Below are positions 1 through 8,598 of a stretch of DNA of 64,000 nucleotides, one piece after another. Numbering within the stretch: the first letter of the stretch is position 1; the number at the start of each line of letters is the position of its first letter. Position numbers and translations under genes: made by a program. The stretch covers positions 372,001 to 436,000 of the forward strand of contig NZ_FOYL01000004.1 in NCBI RefSeq assembly GCF_900115955.1. The letters run 5' to 3'. Origin of the DNA: Lentzea waywayandensis (GTDB lineage Bacteria; Actinomycetota; Actinomycetes; Mycobacteriales; Pseudonocardiaceae). Under the pieces are notes generated by a model. It did no database searches. It was not told where the DNA came from and saw only the letters and a list, made by a program, of their open reading frames with translations.

Positions 1-2167
1 GCGCCGTGAACTCCCGCCCGTACGCACACCAGTCGATGGTGGGCGGCTTCCCGGCATCCACGCTGCCGGCGAGCTCGGCGAAGTAACGCTGCCACCGGGG
101 CTGGTAGTAGCCACCCATGAGGCCCTCCCAGTCGCGGTTGGCGTAGTCGCGCAGCACACCGCACGCCTGCTCGGACCAGATGGTGATGATGCCGCGCGCG
201 TCGCGTTCCAGCGCGGCCTTCTCGGCGTCGGTGCTCCCCCATGAACGCGCCGAGCTCAGCCACGTGCCGAGCAGCCAGTCGCGCTGGGTGCCGAGCAGTT
301 CGTCGGTGCGCGTCATGTACGCCAGGAACTCGTCGGTCGAGGTGTCCAGCACGGCGATGTCCTTGGCGGCGTACGCCTCGGTGATCTCGACGAGCTTGGC
401 GCGCCCGCGGTCGGCGAGCACCTGCCGTGCCACGTCGACCAGGTCGTACTTGTAGGTCTCCAGCTGCCGCACCGACGAGGGTGCCTTCAGGAGCTGGCGC
501 AGAGCGGGCTCGAACGTCTCGGCCGCGTAGCGAGGCTCCTTGGGACCCCAGTTCGACGCGGACGTCATCTTCAACGACGGCAGCGCGACGAACGGGCTCT
601 CGTGAGGGCCCTCGCCGCTCTCGTGGCCGGTGGCGCGGAACGAGTACGCGGTCTTCAGCAGCGTCTTCCACGCCTCGCGCAGGTTGGGGTCGTCGACGCC
701 GTAGCGGCGCTTCGCGTAGTCGGTGATCCACGAGTCCAGGTCGACGGGGTCATCGCGCCACACCATCTCGCCGAACAGGTCCTGCACCACCGGGTTCAGG
801 TGCGTGCCCTCCATGACCATCGCGGTGCCGACGAGGTCTCCGCGCACGCCGGGTCCCGCCTTGCGGACCTCCGGCAACGTCCGGCCGGGCTCGTGCAGGT
901 TGCCGAACGTGCCGAGCCTCCCGCCGAAGTTCTGGATCGTCCCCCACGCCCACGGCGCGCCCCAGAACTCGTCCTTGCGCTTCCACCCCGGGCCGTCGTC
1001 GGCGTCGAGGTCGAGCACCAGCACCCGTCTGCGGTCGATCGCCTCGATCAGCTCGCGCATCGGGTTGTCCTGCCACGCCTGAAGCACCCAGATCGCGTCG
1101 TGGTGCGCGGCCGTCAGGGCGTCCTGCACCGCGCGGCCCGCGTCGCCGAGGTCGACGCCGCCCAACACGCCGCCCTCGTGCAGGAGGTCGTTCGAGTAGT
1201 GCGTGGTGTCGCCGAACCGGGCGCTCTGCGCCTCGTAGAACCGGGCCGCGACCTTGCCGTACAGGGCGTCGGTGGGGTCGAGCCAGTACGGCCGGGGGTG
1301 GCCGGAGTAGCCGCCCTGCGGGATCACGTGCGCGTCCGGGTTGCGCTCGGCGAACACCTTGTCCGGCACGTGGCCGGAGAACGCCGGGAACACCGGCGAG
1401 ATGCCGAGGTCGCGCATGCGGTCCACGATCCGCCTGCCCAGCTCGGCGCGTCGTTCGATCAGGTCCTGGCTCACCGGGCCCGCGTGCACACCGCCGTTGG
1501 GGTCGTAGCCGGACGTCGAGCCGTACCACTGCCACGGCTGCAGCGACGGCTGCGCGATCCACGCCCGCACCTCGGACTCGGACAGCCCGAACGACTGGAA
1601 CGTGTCGTACCAGACGGCTTCCTGGCCGACGAGCACGAGCGCGCGGTTCACGCCGCTCGCCGCGAGGTAGTCGATCTCGCGCTCCCACTCGGCCCACGTC
1701 CAGTACGGCATGGTGTAGCCGAAGACCGTGAAGTTGTAGGCGTACCGGTCGGTGAGAGTGGTGCGCCTGTTGATGGGCCTGTCAGGCGCGGGCAACGTCT
1801 CCGGCAACGCGATCCGGTCGCCGTTGGTCGACAGGTGCCCGCCCGCCACGTACTTCAGCCACCACCCGAACCCGGAGACGAGTGCGACGTCGCTCGAACC
1901 GGACAACACCACGCGTCCGTCCTCACCGCCGATGCCGAACGAGTCCGCGAGGCCCGGTCGTGCCGGGAGACGTTGGAGTTCGAACTGCGCGGCACGCTGT
2001 TCGTCACCGCCGAGCAGCCGGGTGATCGCGGCGCGGGCGGACGGCGAGTCGGTCGGCTGGTGGTCGTCCACCCTGCCCGACGACGTGACCACGACCAGGG
2101 CCGCAAGCAGCACAACGACCATGACCACGACGATGGTTCTGCGCGGCACGCCCCGACCGATCTCCAC
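1..2167 (-). CDS. Alpha-N-acetylglucosaminidase family (GH89), 3' end outside window
   Basis: About 722 codons are present and the frame is still open at the window edge, so the C-terminus is missing. The N-terminus has a short basic stretch then a Val/Leu-rich membrane or signal segment (RTIVVVMVVVLLAALVVV), implying export or membrane anchoring. The body has the look of the NAGLU/GH89 family: an N-terminal domain followed by GYTMPYWTWAEWEREIDYL, YWLDPTDALYG, and WKRKDEFWGAPWAWGTIQNF. Family members hydrolyse terminal alpha-linked GlcNAc. The start is uncertain: GTG at 2167 has GGAG only 3 nt upstream, and another in-frame GTG lies at 2176. It is divergent from the lysozyme-like/PLL gene across a gap carrying phased TGCA repeats. 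Family call is confident; substrate is inferred. Confidence 0.85.
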   Translation of the reverse strand, partial: MEIGRGVPRRTIVVVMVVVLLAALVVVTSSGRVDDHQPTDSPSARAAITRLLGGDEQRAAQFELQRLPARPGLADSFGIGGEDGRVVLSGSSDVALVSGFGWWLKYVAGGHLSTNGDRIALPETLPAPDRPINRRTTLTDRYAYNFTVFGYTMPYWTWAEWEREIDYLAASGVNRALVLVGQEAVWYDTFQSFGLSESEVRAWIAQPSLQPWQWYGSTSGYDPNGGVHAGPVSQDLIERRAELGRRIVDRMRDLGISPVFPAFSGHVPDKVFAERNPDAHVIPQGGYSGHPRPYWLDPTDALYGKVAARFYEAQSARFGDTTHYSNDLLHEGGVLGGVDLGDAGRAVQDALTAAHHDAIWVLQAWQDNPMRELIEAIDRRRVLVLDLDADDGPGWKRKDEFWGAPWAWGTIQNFGGRLGTFGNLHEPGRTLPEVRKAGPGVRGDLVGTAMVMEGTHLNPVVQDLFGEMVWRDDPVDLDSWITDYAKRRYGVDDPNLREAWKTLLKTAYSFRATGHESGEGPHESPFVALPSLKMTSASNWGPKEPRYAAETFEPALRQLLKAPSSVRQLETYKYDLVDVARQVLADRGRAKLVEITEAYAAKDIAVLDTSTDEFLAYMTRTDELLGTQRDWLLGTWLSSARSWGSTDAEKAALERDARGIITIWSEQACGVLRDYANRDWEGLMGGYYQPRWQRYFAELAGSVDAGKPPTIDWCAYGREFTA

Positions 2168-2247
2168 GCTCTCCACATCGCGCGCGCCTGGTGCCGCATT
2201 ACGCAGATCAGCGAATTTCCAGGGTTTCACACTTGCGCCGCATTCGT

Positions 2248-2287
2248 CTGCAAATGCGCTGCAGACAACCTTGCAGAGGTTCTGCAG
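2248..2287. promoter_or_regulatory. Four helically phased TGCA repeats upstream of PLL gene 1
   Basis: The 184-nt gap between the divergent GH89 and lysozyme-like genes contains TGCA(G/A) cores starting at 2249, 2260, 2272 and 2283, so the spacing is 11, 12 and 11 bp. The last core lies 69 bp before the ATG at 2352. The same motif with exact 11-bp spacing precedes the paralogous gene at 8599. Direct repeats at one-helical-turn spacing are what OmpR/PhoP-type winged-helix regulators bind; that regulator class is inference. Confidence 0.6.
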
Positions 2288-2351
2288 GCGTGGGCACAAC
2301 ACTTCGCATCATTGGTTCTTCCGGCAACGGAATTCTTGGGGGACAAGGACG

Positions 2352-3956
2352 ATGAGCAAGAAATTCGCCGCGCACGTCACAGCGGCGCTGGCCGCACTGC
2401 TGGTCGGCACGGGAACGGCATCCGCGGCGCCGAGCGACCTCTCACCGCAGCAGGTCATGGCCGAGTTCCCGGCGATGCCCTGCGTCGCGGGCGGCCCGAC
2501 CGCGGAGGACTCCGCACAGGCCGCCGCGCTCAACGCCCTGCTGACCGCCAAGATGCGCGGCAGCATGACGGCGTACAACACCTCGTGCGCCCGCGCCGTC
2601 GTGCAGGCGACCATGGCGCGGGGACTGCCGCTCCGAGCCGCCACGATCGCGCTCGCCACCACGATCGTCGAGACCGGCAACGCCAACCTCGACGGCGGTG
2701 ACCGGGATTCGATCGGCCTGTTCCAGCAGCGCCCCAGCATGGGCTGGGGCACCAGGGAACAATGCCTCGACCCCGTGTACGCGACCAACAAGTTCCTCGA
2801 CTACATGGTCACGAACGTGCCGAACTGGCAGACCAGGCCGGTCGGCGACGTGGCCCAGGCGGTACAGCGGTCCGGGTACCCCGAGCGCTACCAGCCCCAG
2901 GCCAACGATGCCGCGATCATCGCCGAAGCGCTGGTGCGCACGAACGAGTCAGCCTCGGTGGTGGTCGAAGCCAACGGTGCGATGCAGGTCTTCAACCGCG
3001 ACCGCAACACCGGTCTGCTCGCCACGAACTGGCAGAACGGACCCGGCCAGAACTGGGCCGGCTGGCACACCCCGCTGAACGTCCCCATGGCCGGCACGCC
3101 GTCGGCGTTGCTCGACCACCAGGGTCAGATGATCACGTTCTCCCGCCGCGGCGACGGACACCTCGTCCAGATGGCGCAGGACGGCCCCGACGGCGAGATC
3201 AAGACCTGGTGGGACCTCGGCGGCGACTTCGCCGGTGACCCCGTCGCGATCAAGCAGCCCAACGGAAACAAGGTCGTTTTCCTCCGCGGCACGGATGGCC
3301 AGCTCTGGCACAAGTGGCAGAACACCCCGGACGGCGAGTTCCAGCCGTCCGCGCTCGTGCACCCCGACCTGGGCGTCGTCACCGGCAGGCCGTCCGTTCT
3401 CGTCGACGAGAACAACCTGCTCACCGTGTTCACCGTGCGCTCGGACGGTCACCTGATCATGGCCGCCCAGCCCAGCAAGACCGCGGCCTGGGTGCAGTGG
3501 GACCTCGGCGGTGACTTCGCGGGCGACCCCGCTGTGGTCCGCACCGCCGACGGCAAGTTCGTCGTCTTCGTCCGCGGCACCGACGGCAAGCTCTGGGTCA
3601 AGTGGCAGAACGAGAAGGGCGGGATCTTCCCCGCCTCCGCACTCGTCAACCCCGGCTTCGGCCAGATCACCGGCGCACCCGCGGCCGTGATCAACCCCGA
3701 CGGCCTCGTCCAGGTCTTCGCACGCCGCGCCGACGGACACCTCGCCAGCGCCTGGCAGAGCAGCACGAGCGGCGGCGTCTACCAGGGCTTCGACGACATC
3801 GGCGGCAACCTCGCCAGCGACCCCGCCGTCGGCATGATGTCCAGCGGAGCCAAGGCGGTCTTCGCACGCTCCGCCGACGGCTCGATCATCACCACCTGGC
3901 AGCCCAAGCCGGGCGATCCCTTCAACCGCGCCTGGTCCTACCTGATCAGCAACTGA
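2352..3956 (+). CDS. Secreted lysozyme-like enzyme with seven-blade PLL-like propeller
   Basis: 534 aa. A signal peptide ends near residue 25 (LLVGTGTASAA|PSD). Residues about 30-195 resemble the actinobacterial lysozyme-like (transglycosylase-related) domain, with a probable catalytic Glu in IVETGN followed by DSIGLFQQRPSMGWGTREQ. Residues about 200-534 form seven repeats of about 47 aa (motifs such as VVFLRGTDGQLWHKWQN and ADGHL) like the Photorhabdus PLL/fucolectin seven-blade propeller. The likely role is cleavage of peptidoglycan or a related glycan with lectin-mediated targeting outside the cell. The ATG at 2352 follows GGACAAGGAC and directly precedes the signal peptide; the open frame extends upstream but codes nothing credible. 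Its paralogue at 8599 carries a different catalytic head. Confidence 0.75.
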   Translation: MSKKFAAHVTAALAALLVGTGTASAAPSDLSPQQVMAEFPAMPCVAGGPTAEDSAQAAALNALLTAKMRGSMTAYNTSCARAVVQATMARGLPLRAATIALATTIVETGNANLDGGDRDSIGLFQQRPSMGWGTREQCLDPVYATNKFLDYMVTNVPNWQTRPVGDVAQAVQRSGYPERYQPQANDAAIIAEALVRTNESASVVVEANGAMQVFNRDRNTGLLATNWQNGPGQNWAGWHTPLNVPMAGTPSALLDHQGQMITFSRRGDGHLVQMAQDGPDGEIKTWWDLGGDFAGDPVAIKQPNGNKVVFLRGTDGQLWHKWQNTPDGEFQPSALVHPDLGVVTGRPSVLVDENNLLTVFTVRSDGHLIMAAQPSKTAAWVQWDLGGDFAGDPAVVRTADGKFVVFVRGTDGKLWVKWQNEKGGIFPASALVNPGFGQITGAPAAVINPDGLVQVFARRADGHLASAWQSSTSGGVYQGFDDIGGNLASDPAVGMMSSGAKAVFARSADGSIITTWQPKPGDPFNRAWSYLISN

Positions 3957-3969
3957 TCCGAACGAGAGA

Positions 3970-4002
3970 ACACCGCGGGCCGGTCTGACCGGCCCGCGGT
4001 GT
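3970..4002. terminator. Bidirectional intrinsic terminator
   Basis: A 15-bp perfect GC-rich stem (3970-3984 with 3988-4002) and 3-nt loop sit between two convergent genes, with flanking gaga/tctc extending the pairing. The right-hand side runs into TCTTCTC. It is placed to end transcription from both sides. Confidence 0.85.
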
Positions 4003-4013
4003 CTTCTCGGCAA

Positions 4014-6263
4014 TCAGTCCGAAGCGGACACCTGGGACCGTCGCCGACCGGCAACTGCCAGGTACAGGGCGTGCATCAACCCCAACGCCAGGGCACCGAC
4101 CAGCAACTTCCAGCCGAACCCGAGCCCCGGCGGCGAGAAGGTGAGGTCCACGGTGGACTCACCCGACGAGGCGGGGAGGTCGAGCTGGATCAACCCGGCG
4201 GGGCCCTGCTCCACCTTCACGTCCTTGCCGTCCACAGTGGCCGTCCACCCCGGCCACGCGAGCGCGGCGAACAGCGCCTTTCCGGACCCGCGGTAGGTGA
4301 CCCGCTCGCCCTCGAACCCGGTGGAGGCGGCGGAGACCACCTGCACGCCCGGTGACGCGTACGACAACCGCGATCCCGCGAACGGCAGGGGCGCGTCGCG
4401 CTTCAACACCGTGACCACGGAGTTGCGCTCCTGCACCGACCACCCGGCGGGGAGGCGCTCAGGCCCGTTCTCCTTGACGTACCCGTTCGCGACCACGACG
4501 GTCTGCAGCCGGACGGCGTCGGCCAGCGGCGTGGAGAACGATCCGGCGTTCTTCCACAGCGCGTTGTAGGCGGCGGGGCAGGTGCCGCCGAAGTAGTTCA
4601 TGCAGAACGTCTCGGAGAACGCGGAGTACCCGAGCCCGGTGTAGGAGTTGAGCGCGTCCACGCCCGCGATCTCCCACTGCGAGCCGAACAGCGCGTGCTG
4701 CCACGAGGTCTCGGGCGAGACGCCGCCGGAGTTCTTCTCGAGCACCCCGAGGTCCGCCACCAGCAGGGTGTTGCCCTGGTACCGGTCGTCGAAGTTCTTC
4801 TTCATCTCCGCCACGTTGTGCGGGAAGTTCCACGGGTTGACGTTGAGGTTGCCCCGGTAGTGCGCGACCTGCAGCCCCAGCGTGGCGGCCGTGCCGAAGA
4901 CGAGCACCAGCGCGACCAGCCTGGGCTTGGAGCGGGCCGCGTAGAGCACGGCGCCCAGCAGCACCAGCACCACGACCGCCGCCAGCCCGTGCCAGCGCCA
5001 CGCCGTCGGCGTCGAGGCCACGGACAAGTAGAAGCCGAGGCCGACGAGGACGCCGGTCAGCACCGCGCGGACCCGCCACGCCGACGTCTGGAAGCCCCTG
5101 GTCAGCAGCAGCGCGACGACCACCGACAGCGGCAGGTAGACGTACTCGAGCAGGCGCGCGGGCCAGCGGAACAGCCACAGGTTCGACGGGCCGATGAGCA
5201 GCAGCAGGTAGATGCCCGCGAACACGTAGAGGCCGAGGTAGTCGCGCCAGCGGTCGCGCAGCACCGACCAGGCGAGCCACGGCACCAGCGGCACCACGAA
5301 CCACGCCAGGTAGGTGATCGGGAAGCTGATCCAGCTGCCGGTCCAGGTGTTGAACTGCGCCTGGAACGTGGGGGCGCTCATGCCGAGCAGGTCGGCGAGG
5401 TTCGGCACCAGGAAGCCGTCGTTGCGGATCGAGTTGTCGGTGCGCCAGGTGACGGCGGCGCTGCCGAGCAGCGGGAAGAACACGACCAGCGACGAGGCGC
5501 CGACGAGGCCGCCGGTGACGACCAGGTGGCCGAGCTTGCGCCAGTTCTTGCGCACGGCGAGTTCGAGCGCGACGCCGAGCAGGATGAAGACGACACCGAG
5601 CGCGCCGTAGGGGTTGCCGACGGTCATCGCCAGGTAGCCGAAGACGAGCAGCCAGATCGGGTTCGACTTGCCGGTCGCGAAGCGGCGGGCGGCCCACCAG
5701 ACCCAGGGCAGCCAGGCGAACGCCATCAGGCCGGCGACCCAGGCCGAAGCGTCGAAGAAGAGCGTGTAGCCGGAGAACGGCAGGGCGGTCGCGACGACGG
5801 CTGCGGCACCGCGGTTGGCGCCGTACTCCCTGGCCAGCAGGTACACGCCGACGGCGAGCAGGACGAGGAACTCGGTCTTCACGAACGTCGCGGCCACGGC
5901 GACGTCCGGCAGCAGCGAGACGATCACGTAGTTGCCCAGCGACACCGGGTTCCACAGGCCGAGCATGGCCTCGCTGGCGTAGTTGCCGCCCATCCAGCTC
6001 TCGGGCATCAGCGTGGGCCAGTCGCCCTGCCGCAGCAGCTCACCGATGCGGTACCAGTGCGGGAGGAACGCGGCGGCCGAGTCGTCCCAGTAGTAGAAGA
6101 TCCGGTTGCGGATCAGCGGCAGTTGGGCGACGATCGCCACGAACGCGACGATCCCCGTGACGGTGAGAACACCTGACCAGCGACTCCGTGACCCCGGCCG
6201 CACGCCCTCTCCCGGGTCGGCCGACCCGGGACGATCAGCGGCTCTGGGTTCCGTGAGAGTCAC
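4014..6263 (-). CDS. Large multi-pass membrane protein, YfhO/GT-C-like
   Basis: 749 aa from GTG at 6263, which has AGGA 8 nt upstream; the TTG at 6269 is too close to that site. The first 40 residues are cytoplasmic, then about 12 hydrophobic segments run to residue ~500, followed by an extracytoplasmic region and a last membrane segment before a basic tail (AVAGRRRSQVSASD). The first loop contains YYWDDSAAAFLP and MGGNYASEAMLG. This architecture resembles YfhO-family or GT-C polyprenyl-linked glycosyltransferases that decorate surface polymers. It is divergent from a family 2 glycosyltransferase, which could make its lipid-linked sugar donor. Donor and acceptor cannot be told from sequence. 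Confidence 0.6.
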   Translation of the reverse strand: MTLTEPRAADRPGSADPGEGVRPGSRSRWSGVLTVTGIVAFVAIVAQLPLIRNRIFYYWDDSAAAFLPHWYRIGELLRQGDWPTLMPESWMGGNYASEAMLGLWNPVSLGNYVIVSLLPDVAVAATFVKTEFLVLLAVGVYLLAREYGANRGAAAVVATALPFSGYTLFFDASAWVAGLMAFAWLPWVWWAARRFATGKSNPIWLLVFGYLAMTVGNPYGALGVVFILLGVALELAVRKNWRKLGHLVVTGGLVGASSLVVFFPLLGSAAVTWRTDNSIRNDGFLVPNLADLLGMSAPTFQAQFNTWTGSWISFPITYLAWFVVPLVPWLAWSVLRDRWRDYLGLYVFAGIYLLLLIGPSNLWLFRWPARLLEYVYLPLSVVVALLLTRGFQTSAWRVRAVLTGVLVGLGFYLSVASTPTAWRWHGLAAVVVLVLLGAVLYAARSKPRLVALVLVFGTAATLGLQVAHYRGNLNVNPWNFPHNVAEMKKNFDDRYQGNTLLVADLGVLEKNSGGVSPETSWQHALFGSQWEIAGVDALNSYTGLGYSAFSETFCMNYFGGTCPAAYNALWKNAGSFSTPLADAVRLQTVVVANGYVKENGPERLPAGWSVQERNSVVTVLKRDAPLPFAGSRLSYASPGVQVVSAASTGFEGERVTYRGSGKALFAALAWPGWTATVDGKDVKVEQGPAGLIQLDLPASSGESTVDLTFSPPGLGFGWKLLVGALALGLMHALYLAVAGRRRSQVSASD

Positions 6264-6394
6264 AATCAAGATCCTTTCAGGTGCGGCACCGCTCCGGGCA
6301 TGCCCGAGCCAATCGGCATTCTGGGGTCACGTTAAAGTTGCTCGCCGTTACGGTCGTGTAAGACCGCCCGGACACAGTCTGCCAGGGAGAAAAC

Positions 6395-7141
6395 GTGGGA
6401 ACACCAGAGCCCACCGATCGGCTCGAGCTCAGCTACGTCATCCCCGCGTACAACAGCTCAGACGCGATCGAGGCCACGCTCAAGGAGCTGGGTGACCGGC
6501 TCCAGGGAACCCATTCCGAGATCCTCGTGGTGGAGAACGGGTCGACCGACGGCTCGCCGGAACTGCTCGCCAAGCTGGAGCACGACTGGCAGTTCGATGG
6601 GGTCGAGCTGCGCGTGCTGACCTCGGAGAAGGGTCTCGGCCACGCGCTGAAGAAGGGCATCGGCTCCTCGCGGGGCTCGTCGGTCGTGCTGAGCGCGGAC
6701 GACCTGCCGTTCGGGTTCGACGACCTGGACGAGGCGCAGAAGATCGGTCTGAACAAGCACAAGGTCATCATCGGTTCGAAGGCCCACCCGAAGTCGGACA
6801 TGGACCGCACGCTGCTGCGCGCGGTGCTGAGCACCGGCTTCCTGGTCCTTCGCTGGCTGATCCTCGGCATGAAGACCCGCGACCCGCAGGGCACCTTCGT
6901 GCTCGACGGCACGTGGGCGCGCGGTGTGGTCGGCAAGCTCACGGCGCCCGGCTTCCTGCTCACGACGGAGCTGGTCTACCTCGCCGAACTCGAGGGCAAC
7001 CACCCCGTCGAGGTCCCGGTGAAGCTGCGCCGCATCCACTCCGGCGCGGGCAGCACCATCCGCGTGTTCCACGACGCGTACACGATGGGCATCGGCCTGT
7101 TCAAGATCCGCAAGCTCCACCGCAGGACACACGGTCGCTGA
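6395..7141 (+). CDS. Family 2 glycosyltransferase, DPM1-like
   Basis: 248 aa from GTG at 6395 behind AGGGAG. The GT2 fold is clear: an N-terminal SYVIPAYNSSDAIEATL strand, VVENGSTDGSPELL, and an Asp-containing SADDLPFGF in the place of the metal-binding DXD. After residue 140 come FLVLRWLILGMKTRDPQGTF and a basic C-terminus, as in dolichyl/polyprenyl-phosphate mannose synthase relatives. No transmembrane domain follows. It probably transfers a sugar from a nucleotide donor to polyprenyl phosphate. Divergence from the YfhO/GT-C-like gene suggests a donor-plus-transferase pair; this is inference. Confidence 0.8.
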   Translation: MGTPEPTDRLELSYVIPAYNSSDAIEATLKELGDRLQGTHSEILVVENGSTDGSPELLAKLEHDWQFDGVELRVLTSEKGLGHALKKGIGSSRGSSVVLSADDLPFGFDDLDEAQKIGLNKHKVIIGSKAHPKSDMDRTLLRAVLSTGFLVLRWLILGMKTRDPQGTFVLDGTWARGVVGKLTAPGFLLTTELVYLAELEGNHPVEVPVKLRRIHSGAGSTIRVFHDAYTMGIGLFKIRKLHRRTHGR

Positions 7142-7167
7142 CGCGCCATCTGAGCTGGTCATGCACC

Positions 7168-7207
7168 ACAACGCGCACGTGCCGATTCACCGGCGCGTGC
7201 GCGTTGT
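7168..7207 (+). terminator. Hairpin terminator after the GT2 gene
   Basis: A 17-bp arm at 7168-7184 (acaacgcgcacgtgccg) pairs with 7191-7207 with one G-T wobble and a 6-nt loop. It lies 27 nt past the glycosyltransferase stop and is followed by a mixed cgttgtcg tract. The 154-nt gap shows nothing else beyond the ribosome-binding site of the next gene. Confidence 0.75.
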
Positions 7208-7295
7208 CGTTGTCGACGCGTAGCTCGGAACACCGCCGGCCTGCGCCGCCGGGCTGGCTATCCTCAGGCGACTGCCGAAGACCAGGAGGTGGCGA

Positions 7296-8468
7296 GTGCG
7301 TCAGATGATCGTCGTCGGGGGCGGGATCGTAGGGCTCTCGGTCGCCCGTGAACTGGCGCTGCGCGGCAACGCGGTCACCGTCCTCGAGAAGGAGGCCGGC
7401 TGGGCCGAGCACCAGACCGGTCACAACAGCGGCGTCCTGCATGCCGGTCTGTACTACAAGCCGGGTTCGCTGAAGGCCCGCATGTCGGTGGCGGGCAACG
7501 CGTCCATGGCCAGGTACGCCGAGGACAACGGCATCCCGATCGACATCTGCGGCAAGCTCGTCGTGGCCACCAGCGCCGAGGAGATCCCCCGCCTGCACGC
7601 ACTCGCCTCCCGCGCGGAGGCGAACGGCGTACCGGCCAAGCTGATCACCGCGGCCGAGGCGCGCGACTACGAGCCCGAAGTCTCGTGCGTCGCCGCGCTG
7701 CGCGTCGAGAGCACGGGCATCATCGACTTCCCCGCCGTCTGCGCGTCGCTCGTCCGCGGCCTCGGCGACCACGACCTGCGCCTGCGGTCACCGGCCCTGG
7801 CCATCCGCACCCGCGGCGACCGGGTCGAGGTGGCGACCCCTCAGGGCGTGGTCAGCGGCGACGCCCTGGTCAACTGCGCGGGCCTGCACAGCGATCGCGT
7901 CGCCCGGCTGGCCGGACTCCGGCCGGCCGCGACGATCGTCCCGTTCCGCGGCGAGTACTACGAACTGCGCCCCGAACGCAGGAACCTGGTGCGCGGCCTG
8001 ATCTACCCGGTCCCCGACCCCGCGCTGCCGTTCCTCGGCGTCCACCTGACCCGCATGATCGACGGCAGCGTGCACGCCGGCCCCAACGCCGTGCTGGCGC
8101 TGCGCCGCGAGGGCTACCGGTGGCGTGACTTCTCCCTCGGCGACGTGGCCGACATCGCCCGCTTCTCCGGCACGTGGAAGCTGGCCCGCCGGTTCGCGAG
8201 GACCGGTGTCGACGAGGTGCTGAGGTCGTTGTCCCGCAAGCGTTTCGCGGCCAGCCTCGCCCGGCTCGTGCCCGCCGTCGGTGAGGCCGACCTGGTGCGC
8301 GCCAAGGCGGGCGTGCGGGCGCAGGCCATGCTGCCGGACGGCTCACTGGTCGACGACTTCCTCATCGAGTCCGCACCGCGCCAGATCCACGTCCTGAACG
8401 CGCCGTCCCCCGCCGCCACGGGTGCGCTGGAGATCGCGAAGCACGTCGCCGACCTGATTCGGAAGTGA
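7296..8468 (+). CDS. lhgO: L-2-hydroxyglutarate oxidase
   Basis: 390 aa, a DAO-family FAD-dependent oxidoreductase. GTG at 7296 follows an AGGAGGTGG site. The Rossmann dinucleotide-binding motif is at residues 5-20 (VVGGGIVGLSVARELALRG), followed by the LhgO-specific TGHNSGVLHAGLYYKPGS and, near residue 200, NCAGLHSDRVARLAG. The C-terminus has HVLNAPSPAATGALEIA. It oxidises L-2-hydroxyglutarate to 2-oxoglutarate, repairing a side product of central metabolism or feeding electrons to the respiratory chain. It is transcribed alone, with about 130 nt to the next gene. Length and motif order match the family. Confidence 0.92.
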   Translation: MRQMIVVGGGIVGLSVARELALRGNAVTVLEKEAGWAEHQTGHNSGVLHAGLYYKPGSLKARMSVAGNASMARYAEDNGIPIDICGKLVVATSAEEIPRLHALASRAEANGVPAKLITAAEARDYEPEVSCVAALRVESTGIIDFPAVCASLVRGLGDHDLRLRSPALAIRTRGDRVEVATPQGVVSGDALVNCAGLHSDRVARLAGLRPAATIVPFRGEYYELRPERRNLVRGLIYPVPDPALPFLGVHLTRMIDGSVHAGPNAVLALRREGYRWRDFSLGDVADIARFSGTWKLARRFARTGVDEVLRSLSRKRFAASLARLVPAVGEADLVRAKAGVRAQAMLPDGSLVDDFLIESAPRQIHVLNAPSPAATGALEIAKHVADLIRK

Positions 8469-8499
8469 CGTGTAGAGCCTGTGGGAGTCGTCTCCAGAC

Positions 8500-8530
8500 G
8501 GCTTGCAGATGGCTTGCAGAAGGCTTGCAG
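8500..8530. promoter_or_regulatory. Three perfect 11-bp direct repeats upstream of PLL gene 2
   Basis: GGCTTGCAG occurs at 8500-8508, 8511-8519 and 8522-8530, exactly 11 bp apart; the last TGCA core is 73 bp before the ATG at 8599. The same core and spacing precede the paralogue at 2352. This suggests a common activator or repressor binding one face of the helix. Confidence 0.7.
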
Positions 8531-8598
8531 CCGTAGCCCGGATCGTTTGTCCTGCCGGACGGAGAGTCCAGCGGAACGAACTCGATGGGGGCTACGAG

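Noticed and set aside
602-2701. Long plus-strand open frame
   Set aside because: It is antisense to the GH89 gene, has Arg/Val/His-rich composition and no family look; GC-rich DNA keeps such frames open.
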